Assembly: GCA_002353295.1 (NCBI GenBank)
Contig: DEJG01000019.1
Coordinates: 96,433-160,432 of the forward strand
DNA length: 64,000 nucleotides
DNA from: Prevotella sp. UBA2754
Lineage (GTDB): Bacteria > Bacteroidota > Bacteroidia > Bacteroidales > Bacteroidaceae
Direction of reading: 5' to 3'
The notes beneath the pieces were generated by a model. That model did no database searches, was not told where the DNA came from, and saw nothing but the letters and a program-made list of their open reading frames with translations. The stretch's first letter is position 1. Each line of letters opens with the position of its first letter. This document shows positions 17,958-27,600 of the stretch, piece by piece. The position numbers and the translations under genes were made by a program.

Positions 17958-18002
17958 CTCTCAAATCTCATATTTCAAAACTGAAAAACTGAGATTTGAG
18001 AG
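17958..18002. repeat. Nested 13-bp inverted repeat (hairpin) in the gap before the subtilases
   Basis: CTCTCAAATCTCA and TGAGATTTGAGAG are perfect 13-bp complements with a 19-nt loop, which itself contains TTTCA/TGAAA. The hairpin sits between the GIN gene and the subtilase promoter. A short T-run (GTTTTTAC) starts 8 bp after it, so termination is possible but the spacing is loose. The rest of the 17895-18213 gap shows only the promoter at 18152-18182. Confidence 0.7.
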
Positions 18003-18151
18003 ATGTCGCGTTTTTACTGATTCTGTTGACTTATTTCTCTGATAAAGTTGCCTGCTTTCCTGCTTTTGTTGTCTCTGTTCCCAGGTTAGTGGACTTTGAA
18101 CTTTATGATTATTTTTTTTGAAACTTGAAAATTGATTTTTGTGAAAAAAGT

Positions 18152-18182
18152 TTTGTCATTTCAATATAAAAAACTACTTTTG
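18152..18182 (+). promoter_or_regulatory. Promoter of the subtilase operon
   Basis: TTTG (18152-18155), a 19-bp spacer and TACTTTTG (18175-18182) make a full Bacteroidota promoter, 32 bp before the ATG at 18214. Confidence 0.82.
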
Positions 18183-18213
18183 CAGTCGATATCGAACACA
18201 AAAAGAAATATTG

Positions 18214-20466
18214 ATGAAGAAAATATTTTTGATAGCAGCATTCATCCTGTCTGTAATAGGTGTGTGGGCACAAAAGGCAGATCCAGACAAGTTGACGTTC
18301 TACTTGATGGACAAGGTCAGCGCTTACAACCGACAGGCGGCTGCAGCCCACCGCGCTGGAGAGACAGCTAAAGACCAGTTACTGCTGGTATTGGTGCAGG
18401 CAGATTCTGAGGAAGTGCTGACCGGTGCGGGGTGTATGGTGCTTGATCATGTGGACGATGTATATTTTACATTACTTTATCTCAGCCAAATAGCAGAACT
18501 GACACAGAACGACCGGATCCAGCGCATAGAACTGAATCCCATCGGGAGAAAACCGCAAATGGATGTCACCTCGGCACTGGTGAAAGCCGACAAAACTACG
18601 GATAAGGAAAAAATAGGCTCAGGATTGACCCAGGCTTACGACGGTACGGGAGTACTGGTTGGCATCTGTGATACGGGATTTGACTTCATGCATCCGATGT
18701 TTCATAAAGCCGATGGGACAACGCGCATCAAGTGGGCCTGGGATGCCTGCACGGGACGAGGTGCCACAGAGGGCTACCTTGGTATCGGTTCGCTTTATGA
18801 CACACCCGAGAAACTGGCTAAGGCTCATGGCACGCGTGATTCGATGGCATACCATGGGACGCATGTGGCAGGTATCGCAGCAGGAAGTAGCGTAGTGGGG
18901 GGCAAATACCGTGGTATAGCCACTGGTGCCGACATCGCCCTATTCCATAATGAAATGGCCATGCTGAACGGAACGGATTTCATGAATATGTTTTCGGATC
19001 AGGTGGAAAAGGAATTGGAAGCCGTGAAGAACAAACAGGAAGTGAAGGATATCCTGGCCATGGGAAAGACCGAAAAACTGGATTACTCCGTGGTTTACCT
19101 CTTGGGTATCAAACATTTTTTCGACTATGCCGACGAACACCACATGCCAGCAGTATTGAACTGCAGTTTCGGAAGTATGCAATCGTTGTGGAAAGACGAT
19201 GAGCTGGAACAGAAAATCTACGATACGATGGCTGCCAAAGAGGGACATCTGATAGTGGTAGCTGCAGGCAACAACGGAAACAAAGACTATTATCGCCATA
19301 AAAAGGCAGGGGAAGTGCTGAAGGGTGACACTCTGATTAACAGTGGGAAATTCTACTTTACAGCTCCTACGGGCAAGAACTTCAAACTCATTCTCCGCCT
19401 GGATGATGCCAAACATACGGAGATTACGTTTGAACCCAAAGAGTATGACGAAGATAAAGATATAGAATTCAAAACGACGGACGTGGCATCGTATTTTTTG
19501 AATAGTGTCAAGAAAAAGAAATATAATGACCAGTTGACAGTTTGGGAAGTGGAATATAGCTTGCCGTTCGCCGGATTCGTGCACGGAGAGCCTGCCGTTG
19601 CCCTCACCATTGAAGGCGAAGCGGAAATCATTCTGCATACAGATGAAAGGGCTACCTATTTTAAGAATGCCAAGGCGGTGAACTGTCCCTACACTTTGGG
19701 AACGCCGGGCAGTTACGACAAGGTGCTGACCGTAGGAGCTACCAATCATCGGGCGAACTTTACCAATCTAAAGGGTAAAACTGAAACATCGAACGATAGC
19801 AACAAGAATCCTTTCGGGAGTATCATAAGCTGGAGTTCGGCAGGACCCACTTTCAAGGGAACCGTCAAGCCCGAAGTCACGGCTCCTGGATTCAATGTCA
19901 TTTCATGTCTGAACAGTAATCTTCAGAAAGAAATATTCAATAAGGCGAATATTCAGGACAACCTGATAGAGAAGTGGACGAGTGGAGGTCGCGACTATTA
20001 CATGATGGCTACGTCGGGCACATCGATGGCAACACCTGTGGTGACTGGTATCATGGCACTCTGGTTGCAGGCTGATCCTACGCTGAATTACGACAAGGTG
20101 ATGAAGATCATTAAATCGACGGCTACGAAACTGGATGCTGCACCAAGTGAAGTAGGTAGTATTTACGGATATGGCGAAATTGACGCTTATCAGGGACTGC
20201 TGAAGGTGCTGGAGGGAAAAGGCGGTACAAATATCGCCCATTTGTCGAAACATCCAGTTCGGGCAACACTTCAGGGGAACACGCTCCGGATAGAAGGCAT
20301 CAGCGGACCTACGCAAGTGACACTATACAGTATGTCGGGACGTGTAGTGATGAAGGTTACGACAGAGAACGGACAAATAGAACTCCCAAGACTTCCTGCT
20401 GCGGTCTATGCCGTGCAGGTGGGGAATATGGGGTCAACACTAATAAGAGTTGTATCATTTTACTAG
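18214..20466 (+). CDS. Secreted subtilisin-like serine protease (S8), first of a tandem pair
   Basis: This 750-residue protein has signal peptide MKKIFLIAAFILSVIGVWA. The ATG at 18214 is preferred over the TTG at 18211. The subtilase domain has Asp about 153 in GICDTGFDF, His about 214 in YHGTHVAGIAAG, and Ser about 604 in SGTSMATPVVTGI. The distance between His and Ser is large because of an insert of about 250 residues. The last 80 residues (LQGNTLRIEG ... TLYSMSGRVVMK ... LPAAVYAVQVG) look like a degenerate type IX secretion C-terminal domain, implying export across the outer membrane (inference). The next gene is a second subtilase after 15 bp. The substrate is unknown; peptide foraging or processing of surface proteins are both possible. 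Confidence 0.9.
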   Translation: MKKIFLIAAFILSVIGVWAQKADPDKLTFYLMDKVSAYNRQAAAAHRAGETAKDQLLLVLVQADSEEVLTGAGCMVLDHVDDVYFTLLYLSQIAELTQNDRIQRIELNPIGRKPQMDVTSALVKADKTTDKEKIGSGLTQAYDGTGVLVGICDTGFDFMHPMFHKADGTTRIKWAWDACTGRGATEGYLGIGSLYDTPEKLAKAHGTRDSMAYHGTHVAGIAAGSSVVGGKYRGIATGADIALFHNEMAMLNGTDFMNMFSDQVEKELEAVKNKQEVKDILAMGKTEKLDYSVVYLLGIKHFFDYADEHHMPAVLNCSFGSMQSLWKDDELEQKIYDTMAAKEGHLIVVAAGNNGNKDYYRHKKAGEVLKGDTLINSGKFYFTAPTGKNFKLILRLDDAKHTEITFEPKEYDEDKDIEFKTTDVASYFLNSVKKKKYNDQLTVWEVEYSLPFAGFVHGEPAVALTIEGEAEIILHTDERATYFKNAKAVNCPYTLGTPGSYDKVLTVGATNHRANFTNLKGKTETSNDSNKNPFGSIISWSSAGPTFKGTVKPEVTAPGFNVISCLNSNLQKEIFNKANIQDNLIEKWTSGGRDYYMMATSGTSMATPVVTGIMALWLQADPTLNYDKVMKIIKSTATKLDAAPSEVGSIYGYGEIDAYQGLLKVLEGKGGTNIAHLSKHPVRATLQGNTLRIEGISGPTQVTLYSMSGRVVMKVTTENGQIELPRLPAAVYAVQVGNMGSTLIRVVSFY

Positions 20467-20481
20467 CATGAACGATAAGCA

Positions 20482-22626
20482 ATGAAACATTTACTTTTAA
20501 TTTTTGCCATGCTGTTGGCAATGAACGGGCTTCAGGCTCAAAAGGTGGACCAGCGACTGAAAAGGCTGGTGGAACAGACTGCACAACGACGTGCACAAGG
20601 ACAGAAAGTTAACAATGGGAATATCACGCGACAATTCGCAGTGGAGCTCGATGCCGATGGCAACATCCAGACACTGGGTGTGCAGGCTTATATGAAGGAA
20701 GGGGCTGAGTGTCCTACGGAACGATTGGAGAAGATGGGCATCCGCGTGCTTTTCACTGTGGGCAACATGGCTGGTTTGGCTGTTCCGGCTGATAAGTTGG
20801 GACTGTTGGAGACTATTGATGAGATTTCCTTCGTGTGGGCCGATGAGATGAACCAGTATTTCAATGATGCTGCCAGAGCTGAGACGGGTATTGACCAGAT
20901 CGTGAACGATGGTGCTTCGGCTGGATTACCTTCCAACTATACCGGTAAGGGCGTCGTGTTAGGCATTATTGATGGTGGTATAGACTTCAACCATGCGGCC
21001 TTCTGTCAAGCTGATGGTACAACGCGTGTCAAGAAGGTTATCATATACGAAGATTTATACGGTAAGTTCACGGAATATACCACCGATGAAGCTATCAAGG
21101 CACTGACGACTGACGAGACATCAAGCTCGCACGGTACTCACACAGCAGCTACGGCTGGCGGTTCAGACACTGGCAACGGTCTGCAGGGTGTGGCTCCTGA
21201 GGCTGATTTGGTACTGGTAGGCTTGCGTAATCATGCTACTGACGCTAATATAGCTGATGCCATTCAACGTATTTCTGATTTTGCTGGTGATAAGCCCTGT
21301 GTGATTAGCATCAGCCTGGGTACCATCAACCGTCTGCACGACGGATCATCGGCTTTAGCCCAGAAAGTCAAGGCTCTGACTCAGTCAGGTACAAAGGCTG
21401 GTCGCGCTGTCGTGTTGGCAGCGGGCAACAGTGCTGATATGCAGCAGTCAATTGTGAAGACGCTGAACAGAGGACAGGCGGTGAAGACGGTGTTGGGTGC
21501 TACGGCTACGACAACCGTGTCTGCTCATTATAGGGATCTTTCCCTCTTTATATATTCAGAGAAGGAAATTGATGGTTTCTCGTTGAAGAAAATCAATATC
21601 AAGACAGGTGCGGAAACCGATATTACTTCGTTGGTGACCGATGATGACACGCCCAGTGATTTCGAACTGATTCCCGATAAACCAACAGTTTTGGGAAAAC
21701 AGTGGTATATACTGATGTCTTTGGCTGGCACTCGCACGATTAAACTGGATAATCCCGACCAGCGACTGGTACTTAGCGTCTTTGCTAAAGAGGACAATCA
21801 GACCATTAAGATTATCAGAAAGGTGGACAATGGTGTAGAGCCCGCCCTGATGGCTCCGTCAGAATTGACAGGGATGACAGCGGGTAATGGTGACGCAGCG
21901 TTCAGTGTGCACGTCTGCGACGATGCCGTAATCAGTGTGGGTGCCTATATCACCAAAACATCGTGGGACAGTTATAACCTTGGAGTATTGAATTATCAGG
22001 AATCGACGGTAACGGGTGCGAAACAGGTCGTGGGCGAGATTGCCGACTTCTCGAGCTATGGTGTGGACGATAATGGTAAGAATCGACCTGATATTATAGC
22101 CCCAGGTATGGCTATCTGTTCGGCAGTGAGCAATTACGATAGTGAATTGTTCCTGACACCAGGCGAACCCAATACAAGCAAAGACTTAAGTGAGCTGTTG
22201 AGTGTCAGCTATATGATAGAAAAGAAGGGACGCAAAAATTGGTATGGGCGTATGCAGGGTACGTCCATGTCAACACCGCATGTAGCGGGTATCATCGCAC
22301 TTTGGATGCAGGCAAAACCGACACTTACCGTCAACGAAATCAAAGAGGTGTTGAAAGCAACTTGTCATCCCGTAACCGACACGAACATGATACCTTCGAG
22401 GAATCCAGTGCAGGCAGGTATGGGAAAGATTGATGCCATAGCCGGATTGAAGAAAATACTAAATATTACGGGTATCGAGACTATCAGCGTGGGTGGACAC
22501 CGCGAAGCAACACCTGCTACTATGTACGATGTGGATGCTCCCATCTACAACCTACGTGGCGAGCGCGTGGACAAATCGCAGAAGGGTCTGGTTATCTATA
22601 AGGGTCGTGTCTATTTGAATAAATAG
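20482..22626 (+). CDS. Secreted subtilisin-like serine protease (S8), second of a tandem pair
   Basis: This 714-residue subtilase has signal peptide MKHLLLIFAMLLAMNGLQA. A propeptide-like region (about 20-130) contains FAVELDADGNIQTLGVQAYMKE. Asp is in GIIDGGIDFNHAAF, His in SSHGTHTAATAGG, Asn in LAAGNS, and Ser in GTSMSTPHVAGI. The end reads YDVDAPIYNLRGERVDKSQKGL..., a form of the Prevotella secretion-tail motif (YNLQGQ...KGL). It is about 30% longer than minimal subtilisins because of a beta-rich insert between the oxyanion Asn and the Ser. It shares its overall layout with the upstream gene, suggesting an old duplication followed by divergence. The response regulator gene begins 11 bp later. 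Confidence 0.9.
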   Translation: MKHLLLIFAMLLAMNGLQAQKVDQRLKRLVEQTAQRRAQGQKVNNGNITRQFAVELDADGNIQTLGVQAYMKEGAECPTERLEKMGIRVLFTVGNMAGLAVPADKLGLLETIDEISFVWADEMNQYFNDAARAETGIDQIVNDGASAGLPSNYTGKGVVLGIIDGGIDFNHAAFCQADGTTRVKKVIIYEDLYGKFTEYTTDEAIKALTTDETSSSHGTHTAATAGGSDTGNGLQGVAPEADLVLVGLRNHATDANIADAIQRISDFAGDKPCVISISLGTINRLHDGSSALAQKVKALTQSGTKAGRAVVLAAGNSADMQQSIVKTLNRGQAVKTVLGATATTTVSAHYRDLSLFIYSEKEIDGFSLKKINIKTGAETDITSLVTDDDTPSDFELIPDKPTVLGKQWYILMSLAGTRTIKLDNPDQRLVLSVFAKEDNQTIKIIRKVDNGVEPALMAPSELTGMTAGNGDAAFSVHVCDDAVISVGAYITKTSWDSYNLGVLNYQESTVTGAKQVVGEIADFSSYGVDDNGKNRPDIIAPGMAICSAVSNYDSELFLTPGEPNTSKDLSELLSVSYMIEKKGRKNWYGRMQGTSMSTPHVAGIIALWMQAKPTLTVNEIKEVLKATCHPVTDTNMIPSRNPVQAGMGKIDAIAGLKKILNITGIETISVGGHREATPATMYDVDAPIYNLRGERVDKSQKGLVIYKGRVYLNK

Positions 22627-22637
22627 GTTAGAAAGAA

Positions 22638-23279
22638 ATGTATGTAGTGCTAGCAGATAATCAGGACATCACAAGGGCTGGCATGATGTATGTCTGTCAG
22701 GAAATGGAGCATGTGGAAATGCACCGTGCTGAGGATAAGACGGAGTTGATAGAACAACTCAAACAGCATCATGATGCCGTTGTGGTGATTGACTACACGT
22801 TGTTTGACATCAATGACGTGGATGAATTGGAGATTCTCTACCAGCGCTTTCCAGAAGTACAGTGGGTATTGTTTAGCGTTGACCTTTCCGGCGATTTTGT
22901 CAGAAGGGTCATCGCTATTGCCCCTCGCTTTAGTATTCTGTTGAAAGAGTCATCCATTCAGGAAATTCGTGAATGCTTGATGTTTGCCCAGCGCTACCAA
23001 CGCTTTATCTGTCAGCGCATGATGGAGATTCTGCTAGCGCCACAAGTGAAGCGTACGGAAGAAGAAGTGAAATTGACCCGCACGGAGATAGAAATACTGA
23101 AGGACATTGCCTTGGGACTGACTACCAAAGAAATTGCTGAACGCCGCTTCTCCAGTTTTCATACGGTGAATACCCATCGCAAAAATATTTTCAGGAAACT
23201 GGGCGTCAATACGGTGCACGAGGCAACGAAGTACGCACTTCGGGCAGGACTGGTAGATTCGGCAGAATACTATATTTAG
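22638..23279 (+). CDS. LuxR/NarL-family response regulator
   Basis: This 213-residue response regulator has an N-terminal receiver domain: acidic pocket ADNQDITRAG, phosphoacceptor Asp in VVVIDYTLFD (about residue 52), and Lys in LLKESS. It also has a C-terminal LuxR-type helix-turn-helix (LTRTEIEILKDIALGLTTKEIAERRFSSFHTVNTHRKNIFRKL). In the receiver the first acidic pair is D-N rather than the common D-D, but such variants are known. It binds DNA as an activator or repressor when phosphorylated. No sensor kinase is adjacent. The gene follows the subtilases by 11 bp, so it probably shares their promoter and may control them or be controlled with them. Confidence 0.92.
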   Translation: MYVVLADNQDITRAGMMYVCQEMEHVEMHRAEDKTELIEQLKQHHDAVVVIDYTLFDINDVDELEILYQRFPEVQWVLFSVDLSGDFVRRVIAIAPRFSILLKESSIQEIRECLMFAQRYQRFICQRMMEILLAPQVKRTEEEVKLTRTEIEILKDIALGLTTKEIAERRFSSFHTVNTHRKNIFRKLGVNTVHEATKYALRAGLVDSAEYYI

Positions 23280-23303
23280 TTGAGAGTTGAGAGGGTGAAA
23301 ATA

Positions 23304-23340
23304 AAAAATAGGAACTGTCTCACGACAACTCCTATTTCAA
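23304..23340 (+). terminator. Probable terminator after the response regulator
   Basis: AAATAGGA (23306-23313) pairs with TCCTATTT (23329-23336). Inner bases pair with two mismatches, and TTTC/ATTTC follows. It is an imperfect stem but placed correctly, about 27 bp after the stop. Confidence 0.5.
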
Positions 23341-23445
23341 ATTTCTAACTAACTTATTATCAACTATTCATTACTCATTCAGAATTCACGCTGCAAAGGT
23401 ACGCACTTTTTTTTAAATATGCAATAAAAAACTGAAAAAAAATCC

Positions 23446-23457
23446 GTAAACGTTTGC
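23446..23457. promoter_or_regulatory. LacI-type operator GTAAACGTTTGC over the lacI-family -33 box
   Basis: A 12-bp near-perfect palindrome with central CG, the classical LacI-family operator form. It covers the TTTG -33 element (23453-23456), so binding should block transcription of the regulator gene. The same motif recurs at 44050-44061. Confidence 0.7.
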
Positions 23458-23484
23458 GTAGTTTCATATTTTTGTCTATCTTTG
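23453..23484 (+). promoter_or_regulatory. Promoter of the LacI-family regulator, near-leaderless
   Basis: TTTG (23453-23456), a 20-bp spacer, TATCTTTG (23477-23484). Only six bases separate it from the ATG at 23491, so the transcript should start at or within a few bases of the start codon. Confidence 0.82.
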
Positions 23485-23490
23485 CACTTG

Positions 23491-24516
23491 ATGAATAGTA
23501 AGAAACAACATAGAACCTCCCTTAAAGACCTAGCAAACGAACTCAATGTCAGCATTGCTACCGTGAGTCGAGCCTTGAGGAGCTCGTCGGAAATCGGTGT
23601 GGAAATGCAGCAGAAGGTCAAGGAGTTGGCGAAGAAAATGAACTATCGCCCTAATCCCTTTGCGCGCAGTCTGCGCAAAGAGGCTCCTAAAGTTATCGGA
23701 GTGGTTGTTCCTAATCTGGAAACTCATTATTATGCTGCCGTATTGGATGGTATCGAGGATGAGGCTCGACGGGCAGGGTATAGCGTCATCAGTGCTAACA
23801 GCCATGAAGATTTTGTTACGGAATCGCAAGCCATCGACAACTTTATCAGTCTTCATGTAGAGGGAATTATAGCCTGCCTGGCACAAAACACCACTGATTA
23901 TGCGCATTTCGAGGAAATAGCCCAAATGGGAATCCCGTTGGTGTTCTTCGGACGAACCTGTTTGACGGACCGCTTCTCCAGTGTCACAGCCAATGGCGAC
24001 AAAGCAGCACAAATGGCCACTCAACATTTGATAGATACTGGTAGCCGGCGTATTGCTTTCATTGGAGGCCCGAACCATCTTGATATGGTGCAGCGCAGAA
24101 AGCACGGATATCTGGAAGCCTTGCGTGATAATCGTATTCCGATAGACCGTGATTTGGTGGTATGCAATAAGATAGACTATCAAATAGCATTGGAGGAAAC
24201 TGTCAAATTATTGCAAGGACCGAATCGACCTGATGCTATTCTGGCTTTCAACGATATCATCACGTTCGCTGCCTTTACAGCTGTCAAGCAACAGGGACTG
24301 CGCATTCCAGAGGATGTGGCCGTCATAGGATTTACAGATGATGAACACGCTGCGTACGTCACTCCTCGTCTGTCTGCTATAGTAGATCAGTCACATTTGA
24401 TGGGAGTGACGGCCTGTGAGTTGTTGTTAAATCATATTCAAGGTGCAACAACGGTTTGTAAGAAGATTGTACCACAACAATTGGTCATTCGCGACACGTC
24501 CGCAAAAAACATCTGA
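23491..24516 (+). CDS. LacI-family transcriptional regulator
   Basis: This 341-residue LacI/GalR-type regulator starts at the ATG at 23491; a TTG at 23482 in frame lies inside the promoter. The DNA-binding part TSLKDLANELNVSIATVSRAL plus hinge NPFARSLR is followed by a periplasmic-binding-protein-like ligand domain (IGVVVPNLETHYYAAVLDGIEDEARR... to the end). It has the family's usual length. The effector is probably a sugar or sugar acid (inference). An operator-like palindrome overlaps its own promoter, implying autoregulation, and the same palindrome lies over the promoter of the porin/symporter operon divergent from pectate lyase at 44 kb. This suggests that operon is its target. Confidence 0.93.
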   Translation: MNSKKQHRTSLKDLANELNVSIATVSRALRSSSEIGVEMQQKVKELAKKMNYRPNPFARSLRKEAPKVIGVVVPNLETHYYAAVLDGIEDEARRAGYSVISANSHEDFVTESQAIDNFISLHVEGIIACLAQNTTDYAHFEEIAQMGIPLVFFGRTCLTDRFSSVTANGDKAAQMATQHLIDTGSRRIAFIGGPNHLDMVQRRKHGYLEALRDNRIPIDRDLVVCNKIDYQIALEETVKLLQGPNRPDAILAFNDIITFAAFTAVKQQGLRIPEDVAVIGFTDDEHAAYVTPRLSAIVDQSHLMGVTACELLLNHIQGATTVCKKIVPQQLVIRDTSAKNI

Positions 24517-24532
24517 AAAAAGAGACGTTTTT

Positions 24533-24564
24533 TTTGGTAATATGGCAAAAAAATAGTATTTTTG
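24533..24564 (+). promoter_or_regulatory. Promoter of the propeller-sensor operon
   Basis: TTTG (24533-24536), 20 bp, TATTTTTG (24557-24564). The leader to the ATG at 24648 is about 75-80 nt, unlike the short leaders elsewhere in the window. Confidence 0.8.
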
Positions 24565-24647
24565 CAGGGAACTATCTGTAAAGAACATTTCCAATGACTA
24601 AAAAGTCTGCCTATAAATTTTTTTGCTATTAACTAATATACGCGTTG

Positions 24648-27600
24648 ATGAATAAACGAATCATACTCCTTTCTATGATTTTTTGCATGGCGTTGACAGC
24701 TCATGCAATGATAGACGATATGAAGTTCAGCCGTTTGGATACTCGTGATGGTCTGAGTAATTCGCAGATTGTCAGTATCTTTCGTGATTCAAAAGGCTAC
24801 ATGTGGTTTAGTACGCCTTATGGATTGAACCGTTATGACGGGTATCGTTTCAAAACTTTCTTTTCTGTAGCAAAAGATACAACAACGTTGCGCAGTAATT
24901 ATTTGGACGAGGTTTATGAAGCATACGATGGGAAATTATGGATTCGCCAAAATATGAGTTATGTCATCTACAACCCCGTGACCGAGAAATTTGACCGTCA
25001 TCCGGAAGTATGGTTGCATGAACATGGAATAAAGGGCGGCATAGAAAAGTTGTATATTGACTCCCAAAAGGATTTCTGGGTCAAAACGTATGATGAAGGT
25101 TTTTGGCACCTGAATCCCCGCACGGGTAAAGTCAAGCAATGGCGTTTTGGCTATGGTCCTCAAGAATTTCACAATGACTTTGGCGTCAGTACTTTCACAG
25201 AATTTGGGAAAAACGTTTTAGTATCGTCCTACAATGGTGAGATTTTCTGTTTCCATCGTGATGACAACAGGCTCAGTTGGAAGAGCGATTATCTTCGTAA
25301 AAAAGGACTGACTAATAATCAAGACTGTAAATTGCGTGTTGACAGGTGGGGAAATGTCTATGTGGTGACTACACAGACCACCTATGTGAAAACAAATGGC
25401 AGAATGTCGCGTTGGTACTACTCGCTGCCAGACTATTTACGTTCCCTCGGAATTCAAGAAGATCTTTCCGAAGTGGCGAGCGTTTGGGATGTGAAGTTTG
25501 ATAAAAAGCATCGTATGTGGGTTGCTACCGACCATCATGGACTCATCGTAATCGACCTGAAGACAAAAGAATTGCGACAGTTCCTACACGATAAACGTGA
25601 TAATACAACAATCAGCGATAATACGATCCGTATTATTTATCCCGATCAGATGGGACGTATGTGGCTTGGAACTTATGTGAATGGCATCAGCTGTTATACA
25701 GAGAGCAGTTCTAATTTCCGTAACTTGGAGTTAGGTAACATCAATACTATCTGTGTTGACAAAACTGGTAACTATTGGTTGGGAACTAATGATGCTGGTA
25801 TTATTTGTTTCAATCCCAAGACAGAGGAGAAAACAGTCTACAATAAAGAAAGTCATGGTATTGGTTCCAATACGATGGTTGGTTCACTGGTAGCCAGCGA
25901 CGGTTCGGTGTGGTTCGGAACTTACGAAGGCGGACTGATACGAATCAAGGACGGACAGGTGAAGAACTATCGGGTGACTGGTAAGATGGGGGATTTGGCC
26001 AATGACAATATATGGACTATATATGAAGACCAGTGGGGGTATATATGGTTGGGAACGTTAGGAAGCGGTGTACAGCGGCTGAATCCTAAAACTGGTGAGA
26101 TGAGCGTTCCCGTCAGCACCCAGAACTCACGTATTCCCAGTGACTATATCTCCTCCATCACTCGTACGAAGAAAGGTTGGATGATGGTGTCGCACTCACT
26201 GTTCTATTCACTGATCAATCCGAAAACACGAAAGGTCATCAATCGGAATTTGACGGATAATAAGGATAACGTCACCATTACTGAGAATTCAATCAACGCG
26301 ATGGAGGACAGCCGTGGGCTGGCTTGGCAGGGTTCTTCATCAGGTGCTACGGTTTGGGACCCCAAGAGCAATAGGGTTTATCTGTTGGATATGCGAAGCG
26401 GTTTATACGGTTCTACAGTCAATGGTATCATTGAAGACGAACGGCATACGATGTGGTTGGTAACAGATCATGGCGTGTCGAATGTCGTGCCTCAGAAGCA
26501 GTGGGATGGCAGCTATAAGTTTGTCGTTCGTAGCTATAACAATCATGACGGTTTGCAAGATGGCCCGTATAATCAGCGCGCCATCTGTTATACATCTGAC
26601 GGCAAGCTGTTGATAGGTGGGCAAGGTGGTTTAGACATTATCAATCCTCGCAAAATGGGCAAGGGTAAGGGTGTTGAACATCCGATGTTCAGCGGACTGA
26701 AATTATTAGGACATGAAGTCGCTGTGGGGGAAAAAGTTAACGGAAAGGTGGTGTTGTCCAAGGCACTTGATTATAGCCGTGAACTGACGCTGAGTTTTAA
26801 TGACGAATTCACCATTGAAATGGCCAGCAATAGCGCAGAGCCTCATAACAGATCTCGTTTTATCTATAAGATGGCAGGTTACAGTGATATTTGGAAAAGT
26901 ACAGAAGAAGTTAATCCCAATATCACTTATCAAAGCCTGCGTGCCGGATTTTACTATCTGTGTGTGCGTATGATGAATGATGATGGTACGATGGGCAGTG
27001 CTGAAAGTCGGATAGCCATCACCATTCAGCCACCTATTTGGCGCACCCGTTGGATGATACTGCTTTATATGTTGCTGATAGCCATTGCTGCATGGTTCTG
27101 GCGTAAGTGGTATATGAAACGCCAGCAGCGAAGGCTGGATGCTGAAATATTGCTTCGTGAAACAGAAAAGCAATCGTGGATGGCAGAAATGCGTCGTAAG
27201 ATGGCAGAAGGTCAAGTGGGTGCCACTGAACCTAAGCAACAGAAAGCTGTTCTGTCACTCCGTCTCCAGCAGGATGATATCGTTGCTTTCATTAAGAAGG
27301 TTTGTCGTGAGTTCAAGGCTCCCGATAATCTGCCATATAAATTGTCTATAGTTGCAGCTGTAGAGCATCTGGAAATGCTTTTCGATCCTGCAGAATTGAA
27401 ACGAGCTCTTTATATTCTGTTTACTAACTCAGTCAAATTTGCTCCAACAGACAGTCGTATTAGTGTGGGGATTGCTCGCTTGGCAAATGGTGATGCCCAA
27501 TTGCAAGTAGCTGATAATGGTATAGGAATTCCAGAACAGGTCAAAGATAATCTGTTTGATTCGATGAGTGAAGGGGAGGGCATCAGTCTGGATAAGGTAA

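Noticed and set aside
24521..24531. GACGTTT near the sensor promoter
   Set aside because: Only half of an operator; not enough to claim LacI control of the sensor gene.
25211..25218. AAACGTTT inside the propeller sensor gene
   Set aside because: The flanks do not extend the palindrome. One such 8-mer is expected by chance in 64 kb, so it is not counted as an operator.
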